This document shows, in pieces, positions 53,202 to 64,000 of a stretch of 64,000 bases of DNA. The notes beneath the pieces are model-generated. The model searched no databases. It saw only the letters and a program-made list of their open reading frames with translations, and had not been told where the DNA came from. Source of the DNA: Sycon ciliatum (Eukaryota > Porifera > Calcarea > Leucosolenida > Sycettidae). Numbering within the stretch: position 1 is the first letter of the stretch; each line of letters opens with the position of its first letter. Made by a program: the position numbers and the translations under genes. The DNA lies in contig NC_088655.1 of NCBI RefSeq assembly GCF_964019385.1, forward strand, positions 14,255,731-14,319,730. The letters run 5' to 3'.

Positions 53202-53474
53202 ATGCCACGAAGAGTCATTTACCAGTTCTACATTGCCCATCCTCATGGGGGGGGGGCAAGAACACCCCTGAAAGCAGCAGGACTCATACGTTCTTTTCCT
53301 GACCAGGCGAGACCACACGCCGCTTGCAAACACCAGCACGATCAGTTTGACAGCAACACTCCACAACCGCGAGTACTGGTAGTTACTCCTGACAAGCTTG
53401 TTTCGTTCCATGAGAAAATGTCCGAGCTGGTGTTTGCGTCGTCCGGTCAAGAAAAGAACCTTCTACTTGTATGA
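53202..53474 (+). other. Unassigned open frame inside the 3.3-kb TIR element
   Basis: About 90 codons, with VLVVTPDKLVSFHEKMSELV near its end. It begins near a run of seven G and has no recognised domain. It could be part of a transposon gene or chance. Confidence 0.2.
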
Positions 53475-54212
53475 ATGGATGGGCCAGATTTGGATACCAT
53501 CAAAATAGCTACGGAAAGCCCCGGACTAGAAAAAATGGAGCGCTCATATCGTTTTCTACATTTTAAATTTACCTTGATTGTATTTGGGGTGGAGGTGCTT
53601 CTTTGGATATCTCCACCCCCAGCGAGATGTGGTGTCTGATGTCGATGGTGTAGATGGCGGAGCGTGGATTGTGGAGCCTGAAGGAGATAAACAGGAATAC
53701 AACAAAATGACTGGCAAGTGTTTCCGAAGCAAAGTGTACGGACTGCAGGTAATTGAAGGACATAATTATAAAGGTTGACAATGAGACTGGAATTTAAAAC
53801 TGGAATTGTAGTGGTAGTCATTGCAAGTAGCAGTGCAGGAGTGATGTGAAGGTAGCAAACACAATGGGATAAAGAAAGATCGTGGAGTAATCACTCAGCT
53901 GAAAGGTTAATTGCAATCGGGATTGATTACTTTGACTCAGAATTCATCCGTATTGTGTGAATCACCCAGCCCACCAACCCACAAGTGAAAACTGCACAGA
54001 CCCAGGCCAGAATGTAGATATACACATGATAAAGTGAAGCATACTGGACACTACAAATAAACTTAACTTTCACGATCACCTGTCGGAGAAAGGCATTGCT
54101 AGTCCGGGCATAGCAATGTGAACTGGCAGTCACAAGAAGTGGCATAGCGCTGGTCGATCCCAGGTGAAGAGGAATCTTGAAGCTGCGAGCTGTGAGGCGG
54201 CAAAGAGCTTTC

Positions 54213-54715
54213 CATGACACTATCGGTTAGTAGCATACACCCATGCAACAGCAGCCTGGTAGGGCCACTGTCACATAGGGAACCTAACTATGACAACAAT
54301 ACACACAATTCCAAACCAAGGCAACGTACCAGTAAATACTACCGTTGTAGAGCTGGATGATAGCGATGCCCCAAGACATCTTGAAGCTAGCTGTGAGAGG
54401 TATGAACTTGTCATGACACAATTTGTTAGCAGCATACACCCATGCAACAGCAGCCTGCTAGGACCACTGTCACATGGGGAACCTAACTATGACAACAATA
54501 CACAAAATTCCAAACCAAGGCAACGTACCAGTAAATACTACCCTTGTCGAGCTGGATGATAGCGATGCCTCCGAGACGTCTTGACGCTAGCTGCGAGGGG
54601 TAGGAATTAATCATGACACAATTGGTTAGCAGCATACACCCATGCAACAGCAGCCTGCTAGGACCGCTGTCACATGGGGAACCTAACTATGACGACAGTG
54701 CATAACCCCACTAAG
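54213..54715. repeat. 200-bp tandem repeat, about 2.5 copies
   Basis: Units begin at about 54,214, 54,413 and 54,613 (ATGACAC, GTTAGCAGCATACACCCATG). Confidence 0.9.
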
Positions 54716-55649
54716 ATAAGACTATAGTTACCATAGCGATAGCGCTGGTTGCTGCGGTGATAGCGTAGCGCTGGGTGTAGAAGAGTTGACCTACAGGGTT
54801 TACCTGACCCTGATCTATAGGGGGGATGTGATGTGTGTAGTATTGTGAGAGTGGGATGAGTATAATGATATGTGAGAAATAGAGGAGGGAAAAATGTGAA
54901 ATTTGATGGATGCCTAACTATGAAATGGAGTCATGATGGAATAGTATGGTCATTGTTCGTTGATTGGGCAGCAGCAACATCCAGCCGCTTCACTGAGTCC
55001 AGGGCTGGGAATTGTTTGAGAGGAGCACCGACTGTCCACAGCGCGGTTAGATCTGTGTGAATGATGGGAAAGTGTAATGGAGGGCTCAGTAGAATACAAA
55101 TGTGGTGCATCAGATACAGCAATCATCTACATGTATGCTAGCACAAGTGATTCACATTGTAGGATAAATTCAGGTCTTGCCTACACCACTAAAAATAATA
55201 AATTGATGTTGACGGGGGAAATAGTTGTGATGATATGCAGTAAACGCGGTCATGTTATGTTAGCTCTACTATACCTTCACCAACCTCTCTTCTTTTATTT
55301 TTCATTGAACGAAAACAAGTTCAGATTTGAGCAAAAGTTGCATTTTCTCTCCCATTCTGGGCGATTCAACGCACTCACAGACCCCTTTGGCGATGAAGGG
55401 TTTCATCATCATACACGAGCACTCCAGCTCTATTATACATTAATTCAACCGTCACACCAAATTTGGTGTTTTCACGCGTTTCGCTAGCAATGATGTACTT
55501 GCGCCGGCGCAAAAGGAGCTTTGTGATCGCCTAAGCGATCAGCAAAAGAACATGGAGTCACCAGCAAGCTGCCTTTCCACCTCCCCCCTCCCCCCCCCCC
55601 TCTTGGTTTCCACCCAGGGTTGGAACGGAACACCTGTCATTTCCTATTT

Positions 55650-56190
55650 TCTTAGCAACTACTCAGCAGCAATACTGGATTGCTACTAAGTAGTGCCAAC
55701 ACCCCCTCAAGAAATATTCCCAATCGATGCTGGATGATGCAGCCTGGATGGTAAGACAAGAAAACACACAGCCGTGCACACACCCACAAGCACCCGCATA
55801 AGACACAAACAAATACCAGGGCGTCAGCAGGCGCAGAACTTGCCCGGCTAAAACCTCATCATATAATTATGTACACCACGGGAAATAGCATACTGAAATC
55901 CATAGCAATTGTACACAGTAACAAGATACTTGCTATTCCGTTGGCCGCTGACATCATCATCTTCACCATGACACTCATCACCGTGATGCACGCATTTCCA
56001 TCCTCTTGTCAACAGGTCAGTGTCGGATGAATTTCCTCAATGAACAACATAAGATGCAAAATAGCACAATACAACCAATGCTTAAATGCCAAGATCATTA
56101 GAAAAAAAGACAGTTGGATCATGTCACTAGTGTGTCAATAGGACAGACTGACACAGATAAGGATCTCATGCGCGCTGGCTACATATAACA
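55650..56190. other. Intergenic stretch, nothing clear
   Basis: No conserved frame or repeat found. Confidence 0.4.
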
Positions 56191-56194
56191 GGCT

Positions 56195-56634
56195 CAGTGC
56201 TGCCAAACCGTCCGATTTTTGAAGGCTCTTCCGAAAACCGGTCCGAAAAGGGAAACATCCGAAAAGCAGCCAAAATGTCGGAGATCATTACTTTCCTATG
56301 CAGAAGTCCTGTACTTTCACTTTTCAGCGCAACTGAAGGCACAAATCACTGTACATTTGCTTCTAAAAAGGCTAGCGCTTGGCTGTGGAAGTGCGAAGTA
56401 ACATGCCTGGATCAGGCTGGATGGCATGTACACTGACAGTCTGTACAGAGTCAGTGTGCGGTCACACTCATCATTACATGACAACTGTGGGGTTACCATG
56501 GCAACGAAGCGAATTTTCATGGTGTTTTAGGCGATATTTTGAATTCTCTGTAAAAAATTTGCCCAGGAGAAAAATTCGCACCACGTGGCGGTGAAGGGTG
56601 TCCGATTTTGGGCGAAAATTATTTGGCAGCACTG
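56195..56634. mobile_element. hAT-like MITE, 440 bp
   Basis: Ends CAGTGCTGCCAAA inverted, 6-bp duplication CAGGCT on both sides; interior has several TCCGAAAA units. Confidence 0.75.
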
Positions 56635-56769
56635 CAGGCTGTAGATCCACCGCTTGCATAAACCTCACAGAGTTTGTATGACGCATACAGTCGAGTAACC
56701 AGAACTTGATCTGGAATGACGAAGAATGACAGGGAGCGCAGAGAATAGCTGAACTAAATACAGACTCCG

Positions 56770-56935
56770 TACCATTCACATGCCCTGTATACATGCCCTG
56801 TATACATGTAGCCATTCATATGCCCTGTACACATGTAGTTCACGTGCCCTGTACACATGTAGCCATTCACATGCCCTGTATACATGCCCTGTATACATGC
56901 CCTGTATACATGCCCTGTATACATGTAGCTCACGT
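56770..56935. repeat. ATGCCCTGTATAC tandem repeat
   Basis: About eight copies of an uneven CCCTGTATACATG/CCCTGTACACATG unit with GTAGCCATTCA spacers. Confidence 0.85.
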
Positions 56936-56949
56936 GTACACTGTTAACT

Positions 56950-57125
56950 TGGAGCAGTAGTACGGTGCTCGCGGCTGCAAGGCCAGCGCCTCGTGGCTGT
57001 CTGACTTCTGAACGGATTTCAATGTCCGCTACAAAGCCTACAGTAGCTCAGAAGGGGTCACTCCGAATTTGAAGAGTGGTTGCTGCACTGCTTTGCGGGG
57101 TATGCTGATCGCTGCACTGCTTTGC
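56950..57125 (+). repeat. Coding-like duplicate, plus copy
   Basis: Encodes RGCLTSERISMSATKPTVAQ in one frame; about 85% identical by eye to the inverse of 58,690-58,870. Confidence 0.6.
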
Positions 57126-57146
57126 GGGGGGGGGGGGGGGGGGGGT
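57126..57146. repeat. G-run
   Basis: About 20 consecutive G, just after the coding-like duplicate. Confidence 0.95.
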
Positions 57147-57613
57147 ACCCCACCTCCCAACGTACAGAAATCTGTTCTTCGCAAATCGTCTGACGTTCAC
57201 CTGCTTCTTGATCAGGACTACGCGCTGGCATACATGTGGCTCACCTCGACCCTTTCATTAAAGACGGTTTGAGGTTTAAGTAGACCATTCCAATGTTCAG
57301 CCCCTCAAGGGCAAAAGGCGCATGAACAGTTGCGTAAGAACATGGCACCGACATCCGTCCATACTGCTACATTATGGTTGGGTAGTGTTAGCTGTTCATT
57401 AGCAGGTTAGGAGCCGTTAAGTCATCAAATCATAATGAAGATTGAAATCATACCTATCTGGATGCTGACAGTAGCTTTGGGATATCAGTGCAATGTGCCA
57501 TCAATTTAGTTGCGCATTCGATAGTCGCTATATCGGCAGTTCACCAAGAACAAAACGCTGCCTTTTTGAAGCTCTTATTGGCGATGGTGCCATCGTGAGA
57601 ATAAAGAATTCAA

Positions 57614-58463
57614 AGGGGAAGTTAAGCCTAGAATCAAATTTTCACCAGTTGTAGTCTTCGGGGTGCCAAGTCGAATGGGTTTGGTCCGAGGAAGCTGAGA
57701 CGCTCCCTTCCTCCTTTATTCTCAATCAAACACACCACTTCCACCGAAACTGAGTAACTGTGCCCTACTACTCGTAGATGGTGAGTTGTATGCAAAATGT
57801 CACTAAAAGCGCAATTTCGTGCTTATAAAAGCACGGATGACTGCGATTGGCTCATATGTTGTAGTCTTTTGGACACTGAGTCGACTGGTCTTGGTCCGAG
57901 AAGGCTGCGAAGCAGCGTTCGGCTCTTGTTTCCAATCGAACATGGTTAAATAAGCCGTCATGTGCTCATGCGTTCACTAGTCACCTGGTCACCGTGCCTG
58001 CAGACAACTTTCACACCAAGGTTCAACTCGAGTGACAGGAACACACCCAAAACAGGCTGTAAGCAACACATTAGTTGCCCTGCAGGCACGGTGACCAGGT
58101 GACTGGTGTACGGATGAGCATGTGACCGCTTATTCAACCCTGTTTGATAGGGAATAAGGGCCGAAAGCTGCATCGCAGCCTTCTCGGACCAAGACCAGTC
58201 GACTCAGCGTCCAAAAGACTACAACATATGGGCCAATTGCGGTCATCCGTGCTTTTATAAGAACGAAATGGCGCTTTTAGTGACATTTTGCATACAAATC
58301 CCTATCTAGTAGGGCGCAGTCACCCAGTTTCGGTGGAAGTGGCGAGTTCGACTGGGAATAAAGGAGGAAGGGAGCGTTTTAGCTTCCTCTGACCAAGATC
58401 ATTCGACTTAGCACCCCGAAGACTATAGCTGGTGAACATTTGATTTTAGGCTTAATTTCCCCT
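57614..58463. mobile_element. TTAA palindromic element, copy 5 (850 bp)
   Basis: AGGGGAAGTTAAG left end, inverse right end; TTAA at right, TCAA at left. Lies between the two inverted coding-like duplicates. Confidence 0.85.
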
Positions 58464-58619
58464 TTAACGGTGGCTTTTCACAAGTTTTCAGGTGGTGGTG
58501 GGTTGTACTGAAAACCTCCTCTGACTTGCATATACATGTAGTAATGGAAGCACTGCAATCATGTACACGTAGTTGTGACTGACAGAGGTAACCGGGAAGT
58601 GAAAGATGGATCATGTCCC

Positions 58620-58870
58620 TTAGAAGCAGGAAGTTGGGCTGAAACAACTCCCTTTTTTGTACACTGCATTGCATCGACCAAACATGCCCCCTCTCCCGCA
58701 GCTTGAAGCACTGCAGCGATCATCACACCCCGCAAAGCAGTGCAGCAACCACTCTTCAAACTCAGAGCACCCCTTCTGAGCTACCGTAGGCTTTGTAGCG
58801 GACATTGAAATCCGTTCAGTAGTCAAACAGCCACGAGCACCGGACTGCTGCTCCATTTTTGCACTGTACA
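58620..58870 (-). repeat. Coding-like duplicate, minus copy
   Basis: Open for 83 codons: MEQQSGARGCLTTERISMSA then KPTVAQKGCSEFEEWLLHCF. Mirror of 56,950-57,125. Not recognised as a known family; a captured exon or an unknown transposon gene is possible. Confidence 0.5.
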
Positions 58871-59222
58871 CGTGAACTACATGTTATGTGTGAACTATAA
58901 CAACGTTTATCTAATACTAGTTTTGAACTAGTATTAGGTTATATAATACGTGAACAAACAAACAAGGCCGGTCCCGGAAGCTCGAGGTAGAGTGCTCAAT
59001 GTACGAATGTACAGAGCAGTATACACACACAACAGAGGCGAAAGGCTGTGTTAGTTGTAACTTAATGTTTCAGTTTAATACGTGAACTACATGTACACAA
59101 TGCATGTATGTACTGAAAGCCGTAAGGGCGCCGGCCCCGGTCGATCCGATCGGATTTCCATGTCCACGACAGTAGCCTCGGCACAAGTATGATAATCACG
59201 TGCACCACACAACGTCACTTAC

Positions 59223-59340
59223 CGAGTCCACTGTGATGGTATGCAGCCCTGGGCTCTGCCAGCAAGGTCCTCTCACTGCTGATCCTTTCACCGAGATGTT
59301 GGATGACGCCCGTGTACTTTCTTCTCATAAGGAGGGGCTG
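59223..59340 (-). CDS. Candidate internal exon, gene unknown
   Basis: Strong signals: acceptor cctatcccag and donor gtaagtgac, with an open frame QPLLMRRKYTGVIQHLGERI to AYHHSGL. I could not find partner exons with certainty. Confidence 0.3.
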
Positions 59341-61196
59341 CTGGGATAGGGAAAGGGGAGACACTTCGTCGTTTTTCGACCATGCTTTCGGGCTAATCAC
59401 AGCGTGGTGGAAGCAGCATCAGTGCCTTTCGGAGTTTCCTACCGCAAATAGAACTGGCAGAACAGGGATAAGCTACAGTATAAGTATACTACGGGCTAGA
59501 GTAGAAAAGAGCATTAGGACCAAGTCTAGCGTCCAACTGTGCCGTAGATCTACTGGTATACCCGATCAGCAGCAGAAACAACATACACGTACATTCGACT
59601 CCTAATATAGCGAACACCATTGTACAGGGGAGAATTAGTTCTTTATAGCCGAAGTTAGTTATAACAGAAATGCACTCACACCATACAAGCAGCAAGTCAC
59701 GACTCGAAAGTGGTCCATGACAGTATGAATGCACTTGGTTTACATGCGACCTTACGAGATTTGACTCGGGTGGAGAGCCAAGGATAAATTTATAGAAAAG
59801 AAAAAGGACCAAGGAACTATAACGGTTACGCTATAATGTCCACTAACACCACCAGTTACTTAACAATCATCTCTTGCGATAACATTGCACGGCACTGGCC
59901 AACGGTACTGACATTCTACAACGAACTGGCTAACAGCTCTAGCGACTAGAATGAACATTCGCTGATGTCCTTCACAGCTGAGACTTTCAGCTCGTGCTCG
60001 TCTTTGTTGCGCTCACCTTCCCCTCCTATGTTTTTTTTACGAGAAACCACAAACCTCGAGAACAGAATACTGCATGATAGAGGTGGCTGCAGACGCAATT
60101 GTGGTGATGAAACTGGAGCATCTCCGCCGACCTGAGGTCTCGGCTTCAGCGACACTTCAGTGCACCAAAAAGTGGGGAGGAGTAAGCACAGGGGGGAGGG
60201 GGTTGGAGCACATGTGTATAGAGGGTGAAAAACGGAAAGATGATACATGTGGTAGAGTAAAGAGGGGGATCTAGGGTGCAAGCGGAAAGGGTGTTCAGGT
60301 GTTATCATCTAACTCGGAACCTTCCAAGTTGGAAGGTTGTTGGAGTGCGCATCCAAGATGTGCTAGAGCTGCTAGCCAGTTAGTTGTAGAAGGTAAGTAC
60401 TGTCGGTCAGTGTCGTGCAATGTTATCGCATGAGCTGATTGTTTAGTAACTGGTGGTGTCAGAGGACATTATAGCGTGTAGTTCCTTCGTCCTTTTTCTT
60501 TTCTACAAGATTTGGTTCGTTATAAACGAAAACTGTTCGCTATAAAAGTCAATTTGGCAAGGGTTCAAACAGGGACTGGACAAGAGTTCGCTAAGAGTGG
60601 AGTCGACTTCAGTAGTATCGTGCTAATCTACAATAGTCTACCACCACACGGTGCGTTGGAGCTTCGAGAAGGTCTAACTTTATCGGGTGCATGAACTTTG
60701 ACCTTGACGCGGGGTCATTGACAGACGAGAGCAGGTGGTGAAACAGTAGCAAAGACTGTGCAGAAGGATGCAGCATACATGTACTGGTAGTTGGAATACT
60801 GCTTACAATTGCTGAATTTTTATTCACACATATCCGCCGGATCAGTACGCGTGGCCCGTGCACCATGGGGACCCACGAATACAAACCAGCATATGTTCCC
60901 TCAGCAATACAAGCAAGCAAGCAAACATAAATGAGAGCCCAGGCAGCGGAAACAAAGCGAAGAGAGATGAGGACATCGGCAACGAAAACAGGAATATCGC
61001 TTACAATTGCTGAATACCAACAATACCCAAGACACCAACAGCACTCAGCTGGCAGTTCATACACCAATGGAAGTTACAGAGAAAGCGAAACTCAACAATG
61101 ACGTTCAAAAACTCACCATGCCTAAGGTGCTGGCAGTCTAAGCTAAACTGCTCGTGGAGAAACCTGGGCAGGAGGTGGAGGCACAGGGCTTGCTAC

Positions 61197-61702
61197 CTGT
61201 CCGACGCAACAGGAATAGATCAGGACGATTTGTTGCGGCGACGAAACGCTTCGCATTGAACTTCGGTGTCCCCCATTGCTAGGGTGGTACTTCGAGGCAC
61301 AGCGTTCTTCCGTTCTGAGCGTTATCGAAAGTTTGTGCTCCTGAGGGGAAGACAACGAAAATAGAAGTAGCAAACAGAGAAGGTTTTTCTAAACACTACA
61401 ATAGCCACCAGCATTCACACGATCGTGTTTTCTGCAACACTGACAAAATTTAATGGCTATCGATACATAACGTACCCTTGAAATACAAACTGCTCAAGGC
61501 CCGGTTGGAGGAACAGAGTGTTGTAGCCGCACAAAGCAAGTGTTACCGCAATGAACATTTAGCGCGCCGTCGTTTCTTCTTGACACAGTAACTGGACGCA
61601 GTCTTCTTTCTGTCACACGCGCGTTACCTTTCCGCCACTATGAACTTCATTATGCACTATTTGCCGTAGAACCCTACATTGGACAGCCATTGTACGGAAC
61701 AT
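61197..61702 (-). CDS. Candidate two-exon gene start, unknown product
   Basis: Exon 61,702-61,628 encodes MFRTMAVQCRVLRQIVHNEV and ends at a gtaacg donor. Exon 61,340-61,197, after a cttcccctcag acceptor, is open for 48 codons in the same phase (EHKLSITLRTEERCASKYHP) and ends at gtagca. The Arg-rich, acid-free N-terminus would suit a mitochondrial presequence. No domain was recognised and no third exon found. Confidence 0.25.
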
Positions 61703-62228
61703 TTTTCCAGACGAAGAAGAAGGCCGTTCTTCCCAACAAGAACATGTAAACAACTGAAAGCGCGCGCTGGCGCAACAACAACATTGCCCCATGGACGTGC
61801 AAGCAGCTGCATTCCACTACTGGGAACTCCGCTGCGTCGTCCAATCATAGCAGAGGTCATGAACTTTGGAGCACCCCCTCAGCGTCATCCGGTGCATACC
61901 CTGAATGTGTAGGGCTCGCCATGCAGGGTAGACAGTCGTCTGGATTCTGGAATCGATGTCTCTTGCTCTCCAGAGATATCTACAGCAGACGCTGCTGCAA
62001 CAGTATCTGTGTGTACAGTGTGTAGTCTGTACACGACGACAGTAGGCAGTAGATGTGGACGTGGCTTCCGCACCGCAGACCTGTGTAGGCCGCTCGCGCT
62101 GGCACCCACATTCGGAAGCGGAGAGGTGGTTCTTGACCAGGGAGTTGTACGAGACTCGTAGATCTACGACTCCTTGTTCTTGACCTGCCCGGTACGCGTA
62201 GATCTACCCGTCGAATTTTTTTTTGTGG

Positions 62229-62862
62229 GCCGCTGGCACCCACATTCAGTGACCCGAAAATTTGGCACTGCTAGCATGCTGTGAATAGTTTAGTCGCAAA
62301 GTGAAGAATCACGGGCATAACGCCCCAAACTTGGAGATAGGCTATTTTTCAGGTTTCAGCAGCCCTGGGCGAGTTCGTTCGAGAAATGTGGCTCTTTTTC
62401 TTGGTGCACTTCCCTATGTCCAGCTATACAAGGAGAATGATGAGGATGGTCATTGTCAGTTCCTGAGCTGCGAACGGGCAGAAAAGTGAGAAAAAGGTCA
62501 AATTTTGACCATTTGTGCCCACCTTTCAATTTCAATGTAGATCTACTATGAGAAAAGGTCAAATTTTGACCTTTTCTCACCTTTCTGCCCGTTCGCAGCT
62601 ACTAGTACCAAGAGTATAACCTGGTTATGTACTCTTGCTAGTGCCTCTCCATAAACACGACCCAGTTGTAATGTCAGTGACCGCATTGATTTTATTTTTG
62701 GTTTGCTTGTACTAGTTGTAGGCCCCTGGCACTCACATAATTCAGTAACCCAGAAGTTTGGCACTGCTAGCTGTGAATAGTTTAGTCGCAAAGTGAAGAA
62801 TCACGGGCAAAACGCCTGGAACTTGGATAGGCTCTTTTTCAGCTTTCAGCAGCCCTGGGCTA
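62229..62862. repeat. 140-bp direct duplication flanking a hairpin
   Basis: Copies at 62,229-62,371 and 62,720-62,862 share AGTTTAGTCGCAAAGTGAAG and CAGCAGCCCTGGGC. Between them AGGTCAAATTTTGACC and AGAAAAGGTCAAATTTTGAC form a hairpin-prone stretch. Confidence 0.75.
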
Positions 62863-62937
62863 ACTGGGAATGGTAGGTGGAAGAGAGAAGCCGTGGCAGC
62901 GATGTGAATGATTTGAGTTCAACTCCTGTAGCCGTAC

Positions 62938-62976
62938 CTTTGCGGCATTGCCCTTGGGTTTGCCTTGGCGTGGGGA
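62938..62976 (-). CDS. Candidate short exon, gene unknown
   Basis: 39 bp, SPRQGKPKGNAAK, between acaccctcag and gtacgg. Very short; low confidence. Confidence 0.15.
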
Positions 62977-64000
62977 CTGAGGGTGTGTGTTTGTTAGCGG
63001 GTGAAAAATTCCGATTCAGTCCGTAATTCTACAAGAGCGCCGCGGGTCAACCGAAGTGTGGTCTGATAAGAAGGCGACGCAGCCCAGCGTAGCAGTGCAA
63101 TGAAGTGGCCAGGGTGCCTGCACAGTGCACACCCGGTACCCAGTTGGTGCACCGGTTGCTGATTTGGACGTTGGCGACGCTCACTCAAGTAAGTTGTGAG
63201 TGAACATTTACCTAGAACCATAACTGAATCGAATGTGCATGACACTGATCAGGTTGATCACCATGAACTGATGGAATGCCATACTTTAGATTGGAGTATA
63301 AATTGTTTTTGAAGTGAGCTTCAGCTCCTGGGGCTGTTGGTGGTGGTCATGGCTGTCAAGAAGCGGCAACTTAGAAAGATGGCGTCGGTTCGAGATGGCA
63401 TGGTAACCGCGCACGTGCCGTGGTCCGTGACTTGCTCATGTATGCACGCAAATGCAAGTCACAAACTCACAAAGATCGTCTTTGCATTTGGAGAGAATAT
63501 CTTCGACTCTCTTTGGAGGTTGGCGAGGTTTGCCTAATCTTTACTTGATTGCGATGCCGGTATGTCCTCTCAATAATTAGAACAAAGAGAACTGATGATC
63601 GCTTCATTGCTGAGCAGAAGTAACAATCAACTCTCCTCATGTCCTCAGTGCCAAAGGCAGACGACTGCTCATTTCACGATGATGGAAACAATAATCGTGT
63701 ACTAGTACACACTTGGACCATTTGGTCATCCCTGTTCTACCCGCTAGTCCGTCCAGCAAGCGGATATTGACTATTACGATAAGTACAACTGCGTGAACGA
63801 GGGCTCACCCAGCAAATTTAATTCAAGACGTGACTCCAGTCAAGAATTAGGGTCTTTACTCGAGAACTTCACAAATACAGGTCAAGGCACCCCACAAAAC
63901 TGATAGATGGCACGAACGAAAGACAAATAGGCTAGACAAAGTGTCCCAAATGATTGAAAACAGCAGATCTACCAAATAAGACAGCTACATGTGCCTAAAC
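62977..64000. other. Right edge, no clear feature
   Basis: Two short frames (63,245-62,994 minus and 63,337-63,537 plus) without recognised motifs or convincing splice sites. Confidence 0.3.

Larger units (their letters stand above)
52377..55642. mobile_element. TIR element of 3,266 bp with 5-bp duplication
   Basis: Perfect 22-bp TIR starting AAATGACAGGTGTTCCGTTC, with CCTAT directly outside each end. Inside are a nested MITE (52,827-52,989), a 200-bp tandem repeat, and several middling frames with no motif I recognise. The superfamily is unclear. Confidence 0.7.

Noticed and set aside
53044-53271. Exon of a host gene in the 53-kb region
   Set aside because: Frames change at a G-run, lack consistent splice sites and lie inside a TIR element.
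52377-55642. Polinton/Maverick element
   Set aside because: Far too short, and no polymerase, integrase or capsid-like frame; the 5-bp duplication also differs from the usual 6 bp.

Overview
The window is animal (metazoan) nuclear DNA. It holds two intron-bearing host genes of mRNA metabolism set in a landscape full of transposons and simple repeats. The many (CA)n, (TATG)n and triplet runs, Penelope-like retroelements with hammerhead ribozymes, a Ty3/Gypsy element and many short TIR transposons suggest a marine invertebrate. I cannot name the phylum from sequence alone.

Positions 1-25,349 (minus strand) carry one gene that I could thread exon by exon: a YTHDC1 (YT521-B)-type nuclear m6A reader. 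Fifteen coding exons join with consistent phases into 4,431 coding bases (1,476 residues). The YTH domain lies at about residues 779-920 and keeps the residues matching the m6A pocket. Its introns hold TIR elements, a LINE tail, two Penelope-type palindromes with hammerhead ribozymes, minisatellites, and a puzzling opposite-strand coding-like exon at 22,355-22,936.

From 25,350 to 27,624 lies the divergent intergenic region, with a CRE-like palindrome and an hAT element with another transposon inside it. On the plus strand, 27,625-34,842 is DCPS, the scavenger mRNA decapping enzyme: four exons, 305 residues, histidine triad intact. Its introns hold five or six TIR elements.

From 34,843 to 52,200 the sequence is almost all mobile DNA: an hAT element, two Penelope-like fragments and an unrelated RT fragment, a three-level nest of DNA elements, copies of a palindromic TTAA family, and a whole-looking Ty3/Gypsy retrotransposon (44,871-49,562). 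The retrotransposon sits inside a TA-flanked TIR element. A 20-bp minisatellite follows at 51,057-52,200.

From 52,200 to 64,000 there is a 3.27-kb TIR element with a 5-bp target duplication, further short elements, and a few weak candidate exons on the minus strand (59-63 kb) that I could not assign.

The two host genes act at opposite ends of mRNA life (nuclear m6A reading and splicing; cap clearance after decay) and share an upstream region. Everything else is mobile or repetitive as far as I can see. Exon limits, TIRs and target duplications were found by eye.
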